NCBI RefSeq assembly: GCF_900109145.1
Contig: NZ_FNYY01000026.1
Coordinates: forward strand, 1 to 53,779
Origin: Marinovum algicola
GTDB taxonomy: Bacteria; Pseudomonadota; Alphaproteobacteria; Rhodobacterales; Rhodobacteraceae
Reading direction: 5' to 3'
Length of the DNA stretch: 53,779 nt
A program made the position numbers and the translations under genes. The notes beneath the pieces were generated by a model. The model had not been told where the DNA came from and searched no databases. It was given only the letters and a program-made list of their open reading frames with translations. How positions within the stretch are numbered: the first letter of the stretch is position 1; every line of letters begins with the position of its first letter. Positions 34,333-42,659 of this stretch are shown piece after piece.

Positions 34333-34490
34333 TGATCTGGCTCAGCGCCACACAAGAGGCAGCCGGAGTATATCCGGCCGGCGAAACCGGAGGGGAGGTG
34401 AGCATCAAATCTGAAAACCAGCTACGTCACGGACAGCCCGTTTTCGCGCGGGCTGCCCTTTTGTTTCATGCCACATGCATTCCCAGATGA
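34332..34490 (+). CDS. Possible small protein (52 aa) spanning a terminator-like hairpin
   Basis: An ATG sharing a base with the previous stop (TGATG) opens a 52-codon frame that ends over the ATG of the next gene (ATGA). The perfect stop-start chain favours translation. The frame nevertheless crosses a hairpin with a T-rich tail at 34434-34463, and the product has no recognisable feature. Confidence 0.35.
   Translation: MIWLSATQEAAGVYPAGETGGEVSIKSENQLRHGQPVFARAALLFHATCIPR
34434..34463 (+). terminator. Rho-independent terminator-like hairpin
   Basis: CAGCCCG (34434-34440) pairs with CGGGCTG (34449-34455) over an 8-base loop, followed by CCCTTTTGTTT. It would end or attenuate the early operon before 34487. 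Confidence 0.6.
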
Positions 34491-34984
34491 CATTTCAGTA
34501 CGGCATCAACCGGACCTGGTCGGATTGCTACCTTCCTCAGATCAAAAGCATCGTCGGGGCGCACCTGCTGGCGACCGCGCCCGACAATCTCGACATGAAG
34601 CACGCCACGGATTTGTTGATGCTGGACGCCCGCGATATGCGCATTGCCGCTCGCGTCCGCAGGCCAGGGTATGCGAGCCGATACCCGCATGAGTTCACCA
34701 TCCGCTCTGAGGCGGCATATGGCGGTGAAACAGAGCTATCCAAAATCGTGAACGGCAAGGGAGACTGGATGTTCTACGGGCACGCGTCCAGCAGGGGCTC
34801 ATGCTTCGATAGCTGGTGGATACTCGACTTGCGCGCCTTCCGCGCGGCACTGATTCGGCAGGTCACCAACGGGCATCCCATCCGTTGCGGCGACAAGCGC
34901 AACACGGACGGGACCGCGTTCAAGTGGTTTGACATCCGGTCGTTTCCGGCGAACCCGCCGCTGGTGGTGGCGAGGTCGTTGTAA
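34487..34984 (+). CDS. Unknown phage-type protein (165 aa)
   Basis: 165 residues from the ATG at 34487 (MTFQYGINRTWSDCYLP); an ATG 12 bases upstream is less likely. Features such as WSDCYLPQIKSIVGAHLL, MRIAARVRRPGYASRYPHEFTIR and GDWMFYGHASSRGSCFDSWWILDLRAF suggest a mixed alpha/beta globular protein related to unnamed proteins common in prophages and islands. No catalytic motif can be assigned. Confidence 0.65.
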   Translation: MTFQYGINRTWSDCYLPQIKSIVGAHLLATAPDNLDMKHATDLLMLDARDMRIAARVRRPGYASRYPHEFTIRSEAAYGGETELSKIVNGKGDWMFYGHASSRGSCFDSWWILDLRAFRAALIRQVTNGHPIRCGDKRNTDGTAFKWFDIRSFPANPPLVVARSL

Positions 34985-35078
34985 CCGCGCCATCGCCGAA
35001 CTTTTCACGAGAGGCATTGCATTGCGTCGCCACACGTCTAGCGTGATGTGATCGAAGCATTTTTTAATCGAGGGTTAG

Positions 35079-35531
35079 ATGAAACGATTCTCATTCATTG
35101 CGGTATTCGCTTTACTCGCAGCTTGCGCCGAAACCACCACGACACAGTTGGCGAGCAATGTTGTTCGGATCGACGCCAGTGCAGCCCCTGCCTGCGGACG
35201 CACAGGCGCTATCAAGCTGGTCAACAAGATGGCAGCCGTAGAGACGCTGCGCTTGGGGTATGACAAGTACATCATTTCCAACAGCCAGGCGCAAAACAAT
35301 GTTCGCGTCGTCGGGCACACCTACAATACCACCGGCACCTATGGCTACGGCACGTTCAACGCCAACACCTACGCAACCCCGATAATCGGCGGATCGACCG
35401 ACGCTGCGGTCATTGTCTACATGTACAAGGCGGGCGATCCGCAGGGACGGCAGGCCATCGACGCCAGAACAACTCTGGGCGCAAACTGGCAGGAAATCGT
35501 CGCTGAGGGGCCGCCGACAACCTGCAACTAG
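35079..35531 (+). CDS. Lipoprotein of unknown function
   Basis: 150 residues. MKRFSFIAVFALLAACAE carries a signal peptide with lipobox LAAC, so the protein is lipid-anchored. The mature part is rich in Thr, Asn and Gly (TYNTTGTYGYGTFNANTYAT) and probably beta-structured. Surface lipoproteins of this kind on phages and islands can exclude other phages, but nothing specific shows this here. It stands alone in the cargo region. Confidence 0.75.
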   Translation: MKRFSFIAVFALLAACAETTTTQLASNVVRIDASAAPACGRTGAIKLVNKMAAVETLRLGYDKYIISNSQAQNNVRVVGHTYNTTGTYGYGTFNANTYATPIIGGSTDAAVIVYMYKAGDPQGRQAIDARTTLGANWQEIVAEGPPTTCN

Positions 35532-35558
35532 CGTAGCTCATTACTGCTTGGGGTGTCG

Positions 35559-35714
35559 GTGAGGCGAAGTCTGTACCGGTGCACCAGTCAGGCCGCATGG
35601 CTGGCAGATAACCGCCACACCGACAACGGCACGCTGGCGCATATCATGGTGTCGAACGCAATGGCCGCGCAGGTCAGCCGGACTTGGAAGGGCTATTGGC
35701 AGCGTGCGGCTTAG
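35559..35714 (+). CDS. Possible small protein (51 aa)
   Basis: A GTG at 35559 opens a frame to TAG at 35712-35714, encoding a 51-residue basic protein ending with SRTWKGYWQRAA. The composition is protein-like (AAWLADNRHTDNGTLAHIMV), but there is no clear RBS. It may be a remnant of a larger gene. Confidence 0.3.
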   Translation: MRRSLYRCTSQAAWLADNRHTDNGTLAHIMVSNAMAAQVSRTWKGYWQRAA

Positions 35715-35786
35715 TGACGCTTGACAGCGGCCACCGGCTGACTCATATAACTCTTACTGCATCCCGGCAGACTTGATCTGTCGCCA

Positions 35787-35812
35787 GCCGTGGGCGTGAA
35801 AATGCTCACGGC
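35787..35812 (+). terminator. Stem-loop upstream of the NYN gene
   Basis: GCCGTGGGC (35787-35795) pairs with GCTCACGGC (35804-35812), with one G-U pair, over an 8-base loop. ATTTGCATTTTTA follows. It may end upstream transcription or shape the leader of the NYN gene 24 bases on. Confidence 0.5.
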
Positions 35813-35835
35813 ATTTGCATTTTTAGGGGTCTCGC

Positions 35836-36474
35836 ATGGCGCGGATTTTTGGATATGTCGATGGCTTCAATGTTTATCATGCCATTGATGACGCGAACAG
35901 AGCGGTGCGGGGCGCGCGGTCCCACCTCAAGTGGCTAAATCTATTTTCTTTATTGCAGGAATTCACCGATCCCGCGGTACACTCAATAGACGCGGTGAAG
36001 TTCTTCACGGCATACCCGACGTGGAACAAGGAGAAGACGGAACGTCACAAGAACTATACTCGCGCACTCGAATGTGCAGGCGTGACGATCATTGAGGGGC
36101 AGTTCAAACCTAAGACATGTTTCTGCAAGAACTGCCGGACCAACTACAAAGCGCGGGAAGAAAAAGAGTCCGACGTCAACATAGCAATGCATCTGATTAA
36201 CGATGCCCATCTTGATCGTTTCGATCAAGCATTCTTGGTGACCAACGACTCTGATCTATTAGGCCCGGTTAGGCTCCTGCGAAACACCTTCGATGACAAG
36301 CAAATCAAGGTGATCGCGCCCCCGTTTCGACGCCACAGCAAAGAGTTGTGGGCGGCGGCGGACAAGCGAGGGCAGATCCTAGAAGAGCATATGGAACGGA
36401 ACCTGCTGCCTGAAACTGCAAACGATGGCAGTGGGCGCGTTCTATTTCGCAGGCCAGACGACTACCGACCGTAG
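35836..36474 (+). CDS. NYN-domain (PIN-fold) putative nuclease
   Basis: 212 residues. The N-terminus IFGYVDGFNVYHAIDDA and the later EKESDVNIAMHLINDA and VTNDSDLLGPVRLLR are the conserved acidic motifs of NYN/LabA-type PIN-fold ribonucleases. A CFCKNC zinc-binding-like insertion lies at about residue 95-100. It should cut RNA using metal ions. The gene is AT-rich and lies at the tRNA end of the island, a usual place for cargo such as anti-phage genes. A defence role is an inference. The small frame at 36462-36584 overlaps its end on the other strand. Confidence 0.85.
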   Translation: MARIFGYVDGFNVYHAIDDANRAVRGARSHLKWLNLFSLLQEFTDPAVHSIDAVKFFTAYPTWNKEKTERHKNYTRALECAGVTIIEGQFKPKTCFCKNCRTNYKAREEKESDVNIAMHLINDAHLDRFDQAFLVTNDSDLLGPVRLLRNTFDDKQIKVIAPPFRRHSKELWAAADKRGQILEEHMERNLLPETANDGSGRVLFRRPDDYRP

Positions 36475-36584
36475 CCTCTTTTCTTTAACGCGCTCCACAC
36501 CCGCCCCACACGCATCACCACCCCACGTTCCTCCATCCGCTTCAAATACGTCCTGACACGCTCTGACGGCGTCCCACGAGGCAT
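36462..36584 (-). CDS. Possible small basic protein (40 aa)
   Basis: On the minus strand the ATG at 36584 opens MPRGTPSERVRTYLKRMEER and ends in SALKKRGYGR before TAG. A GTG at 36629, directly after an in-frame stop, could extend it by 15 residues. The sequence resembles a short winged-helix segment. It may be a real island-end gene or the tail of a lost one. The rest of 36475-36896 holds arm repeats only. Confidence 0.35.
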   Translation of the reverse strand: MPRGTPSERVRTYLKRMEERGVVMRVGRVWSALKKRGYGR

Positions 36585-36825
36585 ATCCGGCACAACGGCT
36601 GAATCGGTCGTAAAGCTGCTGTGCGGCACTCAGGCTCATCTCTGAGCGCTGACAGCACGGCTTTTGGGAGTTGATACTTAGAAACCGACAAAAACTAACA
36701 TACTCGCGAACGGCACCGTTGTTCATAGTCGGTGAGGGCTTCGGAGTGGCAGGGCACTTGCAGGCATGGGCGCGGAATGCAGTGATTCCCGAAATCCTTG
36801 AATCGCAGTCCCTCCGAAGGCCTTG

Positions 36826-36847
36826 CGGCGGGACAAGTGGCGGGACA
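36826..36847 (+). repeat. Integrase arm-type direct repeats, right end
   Basis: CGGCGGGACA (36826-36835) and TGGCGGGACA (36838-36847) repeat with a 12-base period, as at the left end of the island. A perfect 6-bp hairpin TTAGCC-GACC-GGCTAA (36853-36868) and the shared CTAAGCCCTTG follow before the att repeat. Confidence 0.7.
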
Positions 36848-36902
36848 CAGGGTTAGCCGACCGGCTAAGCCCTTGCAAACATTCAAATATAAGTCCGGGA
36901 TT

Positions 36903-36978
<76 letters not shown>

Positions 36979-37076
36979 TTGCCGATGACGCATCGTCCGT
37001 CCTCGTGACGGGCGTATTAGGCAAAGGCGCAGGGAGGTTCAAGCGAAAATCTTCCCCCCTGGGCCACTTTTTTCGA

Positions 37077-37400
37077 TCAGGAGTCGTCGTCTTCCGATGC
37101 GACGTCCGCGATCTCTTCGAGCGGCACGTTGTCATCGTCATCCTCGTCCTCGAGAATGTCGTCGCCGAGGTCGACATCGACTTCCGCATCCTCGTCGTCC
37201 AGCACGACCTCGTCATTGGTCTTGGCTTTCTTGGCCGAAGCGGCATCTTCCGCGTCGGCTTCGATCATGCGGTTCTTGGACTGGTCGAATTCCAGCACTT
37301 CGCCCGTATAGGGGCTGACGATCGGGTTGGCGTTCAGGTCATAGAATCGCTTGCCGGTGGTCGGGCAAAGGCGTTTCGTTCCCCATTCTTCCTTGGGCAT
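37077..37400 (-). CDS. TIGR02300 family protein
   Basis: 107 residues from the ATG at 37400; the open frame extends upstream, but this start matches the family. The N-terminus PKEEWGTKRLCPTTGKRFYD, then NPIVSPYTGEVLEF, is the TIGR02300 signature with a single-zinc-ribbon look. The C-terminal half is almost entirely Asp and Glu. These proteins are widespread in Alphaproteobacteria and of unknown function. Confidence 0.9.
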   Translation of the reverse strand: MPKEEWGTKRLCPTTGKRFYDLNANPIVSPYTGEVLEFDQSKNRMIEADAEDAASAKKAKTNDEVVLDDEDAEVDVDLGDDILEDEDDDDNVPLEEIADVASEDDDS

Positions 37401-37516
37401 CTGGGTCCCTCTTACACTTTCAGTCTTGCGGGCAATTGCGGTCCCCTGCCATAAGACCAGTGCCCGTGTCAAAGCCTTTGGCAAAAGGCACCGGATCGGC
37501 AGTTCAAGGACCCCAT

Positions 37517-38206
37517 ATGGGCCAACATTCGCTTCCCGGCAACCCCCCGGTGCCGCTACAGATGCGCACATCGGCGCGGGCGCGCCGGATCACCCTCAGG
37601 ATCTCGTCGCTCGACGGCACCGTGACATTGACCCGCCCGCGCGGCGTGTCGGAACGCGCGGCGCTGGACTTTGCCCGCGACAAGGAAGCCTGGCTGCGCG
37701 GACATCTGGCAAATCAGGAGGACGCGGTATCGGTGGGCCTCGGCGTCCGATTGCCGATCGAGGGTCTGGCGCGGCGGGTGGAGGCCGGGCAGGGGCGGCG
37801 GGTGCGGCTCGACGGCGACCGGGTGCTGGTGCCAGGGCCGGAAGAGCGGGTCGCGGCGCGGCTGCTGGGGTTTCTCAAGACCCATGCCCGCAGCCGGCTG
37901 GCCGAAGCCTCGGACCGATATTCCGCCCGTCTCGGGCGCGGCTATGCGCGGCTCACCCTGCGCGACACCCGCTCGCGTTGGGGCAGCTGCACGGCGGATG
38001 GCGGGCTGATGTATTCCTGGCGGCTGATCCTCGCCCCGCCCGAGGTGCTGGAATATGTCGCCGCACATGAGGTGGCGCATTTGCAGGAAATGAACCATTC
38101 CGCCGCTTTCTGGGCGCTGGTGACGCAGCTTTACGGGCCCTATCAGGCGCAACGCCGGTGGCTGCACCGGGAAGGCGCGGCGCTTCACCGCATCCGGTTC
38201 ACGTAA
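37517..38206 (+). CDS. YgjP-like (DUF45) zinc metallopeptidase
   Basis: 229 residues from the ATG at 37517. Family motifs are RITLRISSLDGTVTLTRP near the N-terminus, TRSRWGSCTADGGLMYSWRL, and the zinc-binding AAHEVAHLQEMNHSAAFW (HExxH plus a later His). It is a soluble predicted metalloprotease of the YgjP/DUF45 group; the physiological substrate is unknown. It is followed closely by a GntR regulator on the same strand. Confidence 0.88.
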   Translation: MGQHSLPGNPPVPLQMRTSARARRITLRISSLDGTVTLTRPRGVSERAALDFARDKEAWLRGHLANQEDAVSVGLGVRLPIEGLARRVEAGQGRRVRLDGDRVLVPGPEERVAARLLGFLKTHARSRLAEASDRYSARLGRGYARLTLRDTRSRWGSCTADGGLMYSWRLILAPPEVLEYVAAHEVAHLQEMNHSAAFWALVTQLYGPYQAQRRWLHREGAALHRIRFT

Positions 38207-38247
38207 AGCCTGTTGCGGACGGCGAGATTTGTGATCACAGTTGCGCC

Positions 38248-38895
38248 ATGTTGATCAACCCCAAGCCCGACAGCGCGGTGTCGACCCATGACAAGGTCTA
38301 TCGCGGGCTGCGCTCGCAGATCATGTATGGCGAGATTGCCCCCGGCGCGGCGCTCACCCTGCGCGGTATCGGCGCCGAATACGGCGTCTCGATGACCCCG
38401 GCCCGCGAGGCGGTGCGACGGCTGGTGGCCGAAGGCGCGCTGTCGCTGTCGTCGTCGGGCCGGGTGGCCACGCCCGAGCTGTCGAACGACCGCATCGAGG
38501 AGCTGGCGGCGCTGCGCTCGCTGATCGAGGTGGAGCTGGCCAGCCGGGCGCTGCCGCGGGCGCATATCGCGCTGATCGAGCGGCTGCACAGTATCAACCT
38601 GACAATTGCCGATGTGATCTCGAACCGCGATGCGGTGGGTTACATCCGCGCCAACCTCGAGTTCCACCGCACCCTCTACCTGCGCGCCCAGGCGCCGGCG
38701 ATGCTGGCGATGGCGGAAACCGTCTGGCTGCAACTGGGGCCGACGATGCGGGCGCTCTACGGCCGGCTGCGGCGCACCGAGGCGCCGCATTTCCACCGGC
38801 TGATCATCGCCGCGCTCAAGGCCGGTGACGAACCCGGCCTGCGCCTCGCGGTGCGTTCCGACGTCACCCAGGGGCTGAGGATGCTGGCCAACTGA
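38248..38895 (+). CDS. GntR-family (FCD) transcriptional regulator
   Basis: 215 residues from the ATG at 38248. The N-terminal winged helix contains the operator-recognition segment IGAEYGVSMTPAREAVRRLVAEG. A helical FCD effector domain follows (ELAALRSLIEVELASRAL, AVGYIRANLEFHRTLY, and histidines in HFHRLI that bind metal in this class). FCD regulators respond to organic acids or amino acids. Its targets are not evident here; it ends before a hairpin element. Confidence 0.88.
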   Translation: MLINPKPDSAVSTHDKVYRGLRSQIMYGEIAPGAALTLRGIGAEYGVSMTPAREAVRRLVAEGALSLSSSGRVATPELSNDRIEELAALRSLIEVELASRALPRAHIALIERLHSINLTIADVISNRDAVGYIRANLEFHRTLYLRAQAPAMLAMAETVWLQLGPTMRALYGRLRRTEAPHFHRLIIAALKAGDEPGLRLAVRSDVTQGLRMLAN

Positions 38896-38906
38896 GCCCG
38901 GCACCC

Positions 38907-38978
38907 CCTGCTTCCTCTTGCCGAAAATACCCTCGGGGGGGTCGCCCCTGGCGACGGGGGCAGAGCCCCCAAATCCGC
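38907..38978. repeat. G+C-rich dispersed intergenic hairpin element (copy 2, reversed)
   Basis: On the minus strand this gap reads GGGGGCTCTGCCCCC, then a C-rich block, CGAGGGTATTTTC and an AGAGGAAG tail, the same layout as 14224-14292. It lies between the convergent GntR and accA genes and probably terminates both. Confidence 0.65.
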
Positions 38979-38980
38979 CC

Positions 38981-39946
38981 TCAGGCCGCCAGTCCCTTCG
39001 ATCCAAGGTCGAGGAACTTCTGCCGCCGTTCCTTGCGCAGGGTCTCGCCGTCCTTCTCCGACAGGTCGGCCAGCATCTGCTCGATCGCCCGGCCCACGGT
39101 CTTGATCGTGCCGGTGCGGTCACGCTGGGCGCCGCCCATCGGTTCGGGGATGATCCGGTCGCAGACCCCCAGCTTGTAGAGATCCTCCGCCGTCAGCCGC
39201 AGCGCCTGCGCCGCTTCGCGCATCTTCTCGGCATCTTTCCACAGGATCGAGGCGCAGCCCTCGGGCGAGATCACCGAATAGACCGAATGTTCCAGCATCG
39301 CCACGCGGTTGGCCGTGGCAAAGGCCACGGCCCCGCCCGAGCCGCCCTCGCCGATGATCACCGAAATCAGCGGCACGCCGACGGACAGGCAGGCCTCGGT
39401 CGACCGCGCGATGGCTTCGGACTGGCCGCGTTCCTCGGCGCCCTTGCCGGGATAGGCGCCGGCGGTGTCGACCAGGGTGATCACCGGGAGACCGAAACGG
39501 TCCGCCATGTCCAGCAGCCGCGCCGCCTTGCGATAGCCCTCGGGCCGGGCCATGCCGAAGTTGCGGTCGAGCCGCGACTGGGTGTCATGGCCCTTTTCAT
39601 GGCCGATCACCATCACCGGCCGGTCATTGATCCGCGCCAGCCCGCCCATCACCGCCAGATCCTCGCCGAACTGCCGGTCGCCGGCCAGCGGGGTGAATTC
39701 GGTAAAGAGCGCCTCGATGTAATCCTTGCAATGCGGCCGCTGCGGATGCCGCGCCACCTGGCATTTGCGCCAGGGTGTCAGCTCGCGGTAGAGGTCCTTG
39801 AGCATCGCCGAGGCCTTGCGGTCGAGCGCATTGGCCTCTTCGTCCACATCCATCGGATCGTCGCTCTGCCGGGCAATGGCCCGCAGCTCCTCTGCCTTGC
39901 CCTCGATCTCGGCCAGCGGTTTCTCAAAATCGAGATAATGCGCCAT
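38981..39946 (-). CDS. accA: Acetyl-CoA carboxylase carboxyltransferase subunit alpha
   Basis: 321 residues from the ATG at 39946, the usual length for AccA. Motifs are [89 protein letters not shown] and [13 protein letters not shown], all characteristic. With AccD it transfers carboxyl from biotin-BCCP to acetyl-CoA, making malonyl-CoA for fatty-acid synthesis. A longer open frame to 40216 is not the gene. It stands alone, as is common in this group. Confidence 0.97.
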   Translation of the reverse strand: MAHYLDFEKPLAEIEGKAEELRAIARQSDDPMDVDEEANALDRKASAMLKDLYRELTPWRKCQVARHPQRPHCKDYIEALFTEFTPLAGDRQFGEDLAVMGGLARINDRPVMVIGHEKGHDTQSRLDRNFGMARPEGYRKAARLLDMADRFGLPVITLVDTAGAYPGKGAEERGQSEAIARSTEACLSVGVPLISVIIGEGGSGGAVAFATANRVAMLEHSVYSVISPEGCASILWKDAEKMREAAQALRLTAEDLYKLGVCDRIIPEPMGGAQRDRTGTIKTVGRAIEQMLADLSEKDGETLRKERRQKFLDLGSKGLAA

Positions 39947-40013
39947 GCGACAACTCCTTTTCTTCACCGGGTATATGGCGCGATGTGCAGCCGGATGCAA
40001 TCTTTGGCGTGTC

Positions 40014-40610
40014 TCAGCCCGGCAGAAGCGCCGGCACCAGCGACGCCAGCAGCAAAACTGCCATCGCCCGGTTGAACAGCCGCAACTGGCCCGGCGCGCG
40101 CAACAGCCGGCGCAGCTGCCGGCCGAGTGTCGTCCAGACCGTGGTAGAGAGCACGCCGGCGGCCACATAGGTGCCCACCACCCAGAGCAGCGACGCCAGA
40201 TCGCGGCTGGCGGCATAAAGCGTGATCGCCCCCAGCGCCATGGTCCAGGCCTTGGGATTGATCCACTGGAAACCGGCCGATTGCAGAAAGGTCAGCGGCC
40301 GTCCCTGCTGCCGTGCCTCGGCGGGCGGGCTGGCATGGGCGATCTTCCACGCCAGCCAGATCATGTAGGCAACCGAGGCGGCCAGCAGCACGTCATGCAG
40401 TGCCGGCCAGCGGTCGAACAGCCGCAGCGCGCCCAGCCCGACCAGAAAGATCATCGCCGGAAAGCCGAGAATGATTCCCAGCATATGCGGCAGCGACCGG
40501 TGCAGGCCGAAATTGGCGCCCGAGGCCAGCAACATCAGGTTGTTGGGCCCGGGGGTCAACGTGCCGACAAGAGCAAAGACCGCCAGCGCGGAAAAGAGAT
40601 CAAAGGTCAT
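40014..40610 (-). CDS. LysE-family amino-acid exporter
   Basis: 198 residues with about five to six membrane segments. The N-terminal motif [20 protein letters not shown] is the LysE/RhtB signature, and [14 protein letters not shown] is the second conserved motif. It should export an amino acid or derivative through the inner membrane. It lies directly after a racemase-like gene on the same strand, 63 bases apart, so the two may share a transcript. Confidence 0.9.
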   Translation of the reverse strand: MTFDLFSALAVFALVGTLTPGPNNLMLLASGANFGLHRSLPHMLGIILGFPAMIFLVGLGALRLFDRWPALHDVLLAASVAYMIWLAWKIAHASPPAEARQQGRPLTFLQSAGFQWINPKAWTMALGAITLYAASRDLASLLWVVGTYVAAGVLSTTVWTTLGRQLRRLLRAPGQLRLFNRAMAVLLLASLVPALLPG

Positions 40611-40673
40611 GCCGCAGGGATACCCGCCTTCGCTGCGGCGGGAAACGGCAATTGTTGCGTGCCGTCCTCGGGA

Positions 40674-41300
40674 TTACGCAAGGTCCAGCGCGCAGCGCAG
40701 TGCCAGTTCCGGCGCCGCCAGCACATCCGGCCCGAGACCGCCGAGAAGATGCGCCGCATCGGCCATCGAGGCCTGCGCCAGCACGACAGTGCGGAAATCC
40801 GGCCGCACCTGCACCGCCTCGAGCGCCGCCGCCGCGACGGCGGCGCAGAAATTGGCCACTTGCCCGGCCTCGAACAGCGGCCAGAATTCTTCGACCACCA
40901 GGGTCGTGACCGGCGGGGCGCGGCCCGTCTCTTCGAGGCAGGATTGCAGCAGGGCCCGGCTGGGGCCAGCGGCGCTACCGAGCGCACAGACCAGCAGGAT
41001 CGGCCCGTCGGATTGCGCCGCCGCCGCCATCATCGGCCGGTCGATGCGGATCGCCCCGGCTTCGTCCGCCGCTTCGCCCAGCGAGGTGCAGGTGCAGAGC
41101 ACCCGGCCCGGCGCGGTCTCGACCGCCTTGCGCATTTCGGCGGCGAGCTGGCGGGTCATGCCGTCGCTGCGCACCCGTGCCAGCCAGTCGGCGCGCACCC
41201 TGTGTTCGAGCCGCAGCGGCGGCGCGATCCGGTCGCGCAATCGATCGAAGATCCGGCAATGAAGCTGGGTGGAATGCAAAAGCGTGAGCGGCAGGGTCAT
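40674..41300 (-). CDS. Asp/Glu racemase-superfamily-like protein
   Basis: 208 residues. The N-terminus (LLHSTQLHCRIFDRL), then RVLCTCTSLGEAADE with a candidate catalytic cysteine, and VVLAQASMADAAHLLG near the C-terminus follow the aspartate/glutamate racemase/AroM-like fold. The second half-motif, usually GCT or similar, reads LAQASM, so the second catalytic cysteine is absent and racemisation by two cysteines is unlikely. It lies between mcl1 and a LysE exporter. The function is unclear. Confidence 0.7.
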   Translation of the reverse strand: MTLPLTLLHSTQLHCRIFDRLRDRIAPPLRLEHRVRADWLARVRSDGMTRQLAAEMRKAVETAPGRVLCTCTSLGEAADEAGAIRIDRPMMAAAAQSDGPILLVCALGSAAGPSRALLQSCLEETGRAPPVTTLVVEEFWPLFEAGQVANFCAAVAAAALEAVQVRPDFRTVVLAQASMADAAHLLGGLGPDVLAAPELALRCALDLA

Positions 41301-41368
41301 GGCAGGGTCCGGGTCGGCAGGGCCCCGGTCAGCGGGGCTCTGCCGTCATACCGCCAAACCGCTAAGGT

Positions 41369-42328
41369 TCAGTTACCGGCGATCATCTCAGATTGCCGCA
41401 CGATCACCTCGGCCTGTTTGATCGAGGCGATATCGACCAGCCGCCCCTTGTAGACGGTGGCGCCTTCGCCCTTGGCCTTGGCCTCTTCCATGGCGCTCAG
41501 GATCTCGCGCGCCTCGGTCACCGCCTTGTCCGAGGGGGTAAAGACCTCGTTGGCCAGCGCCACCTGTTTCGGGTGGATTGCCCATTTGCCGACCATGCCC
41601 AGCGTGGCCGAGCGCAGCGCCTGCGCGCGAAAGCCCTCGTCATCCGAGAAATCGCCGAACGGCCCGTCGACCGGCAACACGCCATGGGTGCGACAGGCGG
41701 CGACGATGGCGGCCTGGGCCCAGTGCCAGGGGTCCGACCAGTGTTTCTGGCCTTCGTGGATCATGTAATAGTTTTCCTGGGTGCCGCCGATGCCGGTGGT
41801 GGCCATGCCCATGGAGGCGGCGAAATCGGCGGCGCCGAGGCTCATCGCCTCGAGCCGGGGCGAGGCGGCGGCGATCTCCTCGACATGGGCGATGCCGGCG
41901 GCGCTTTCGATGATCACCTCGAAGGCGATCTTCTTCTGCCGGGACTTGGCCGCCTCGACCGCCGTCACCAGCGCATCGACGGCATAGAGATCGCCGGCGC
42001 AACCGACCTTGGGGATCATGATCTGGTCAAGCCGCTCGCCGGCCTGTTCCAGCAGGTCGACGACATCGCGATACCACCAAGGTGTGTCGAGCCCGTTGAT
42101 CCGCACCGACAGTGTCTTGTTGCCCCAGTCGATATCGTTGATCGCCTCGATGATATTGCCGCGTGCGCTGTCCTTGTCCGACGGCGCGACCGAATCCTCG
42201 AGATCGAGGTTGATCACATCTGCCGCCGAGCCCGCCATCTTTTCAAAGATCGCCGGGCGAGAGCCGGGGCCGAAGAGCTGGCAGCGATTTGGGCGGGCCG
42301 GGGGCTGGGGCTGGATACGGAAGGACAT
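41369..42328 (-). CDS. mcl1: L-malyl-CoA/beta-methylmalyl-CoA lyase
   Basis: 319 residues, the expected length. The sequence follows the Rhodobacter Mcl1 pattern along its whole length as I recall it: PPARPNRCQLFGPGSRPA, VINLDLEDSVAPSDKDSAR, LSVRINGLDTPWWYRDVVDL, FEVIIESAAGIAHVEEIA and GKWAIHPKQVALANEVF. It cleaves malyl-CoA to acetyl-CoA and glyoxylate and beta-methylmalyl-CoA to propionyl-CoA and glyoxylate, in the ethylmalonyl-CoA pathway of acetate assimilation. The 331-base gap to dgcN holds both promoters; a single TTGCAAAG at about 42562 resembles half of a short-chain acyl-CoA regulator motif but is not enough to call. Confidence 0.95.
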   Translation of the reverse strand: MSFRIQPQPPARPNRCQLFGPGSRPAIFEKMAGSAADVINLDLEDSVAPSDKDSARGNIIEAINDIDWGNKTLSVRINGLDTPWWYRDVVDLLEQAGERLDQIMIPKVGCAGDLYAVDALVTAVEAAKSRQKKIAFEVIIESAAGIAHVEEIAAASPRLEAMSLGAADFAASMGMATTGIGGTQENYYMIHEGQKHWSDPWHWAQAAIVAACRTHGVLPVDGPFGDFSDDEGFRAQALRSATLGMVGKWAIHPKQVALANEVFTPSDKAVTEAREILSAMEEAKAKGEGATVYKGRLVDIASIKQAEVIVRQSEMIAGN

Positions 42329-42659
42329 GTCGCGCCTCTCGGTAAGGAAATTACGTGATGATTGCGCTCAGCGATATTAAATTGCGCTGCGCCATGCAAG
42401 TGTATTTTGCAGTCGCAGCATTCCTGCGCCTGGCCGACTGGTGTTGCCACGCCGCTGGACGGCCTGCCAAGGTATCGGCAGGCTGCCAAGGCGGGTTTCT
42501 GCGTGGTGGCCCAGCTAGGCGCACGATTATTCGGAATTTGGGAAGAGTTTTCGCGTTATCTTGCAAAGAACTGTCGAAAGACACACGAATTCAGGAGGCA
42601 CTGATGACGATTCCGCGCTATATCTCTCGCCGAACAAGACGACTCAGGAGGCCTTCGCC

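Noticed and set aside
36442-36726. 94-codon minus-strand frame at the island right end
   Set aside because: It has no RBS and is Cys/Arg-rich; the neighbouring frame at 36462-36584 looks more protein-like.
39947-40216. Upstream extension of accA
   Set aside because: It overlaps the LysE gene region and is low-complexity; AccA family length and N-terminus fit the ATG at 39946.
42355-42659. Frames upstream of dgcN
   Set aside because: The composition is not protein-like and a strong RBS sits before the GTG at 42660; the region more likely holds divergent promoters.
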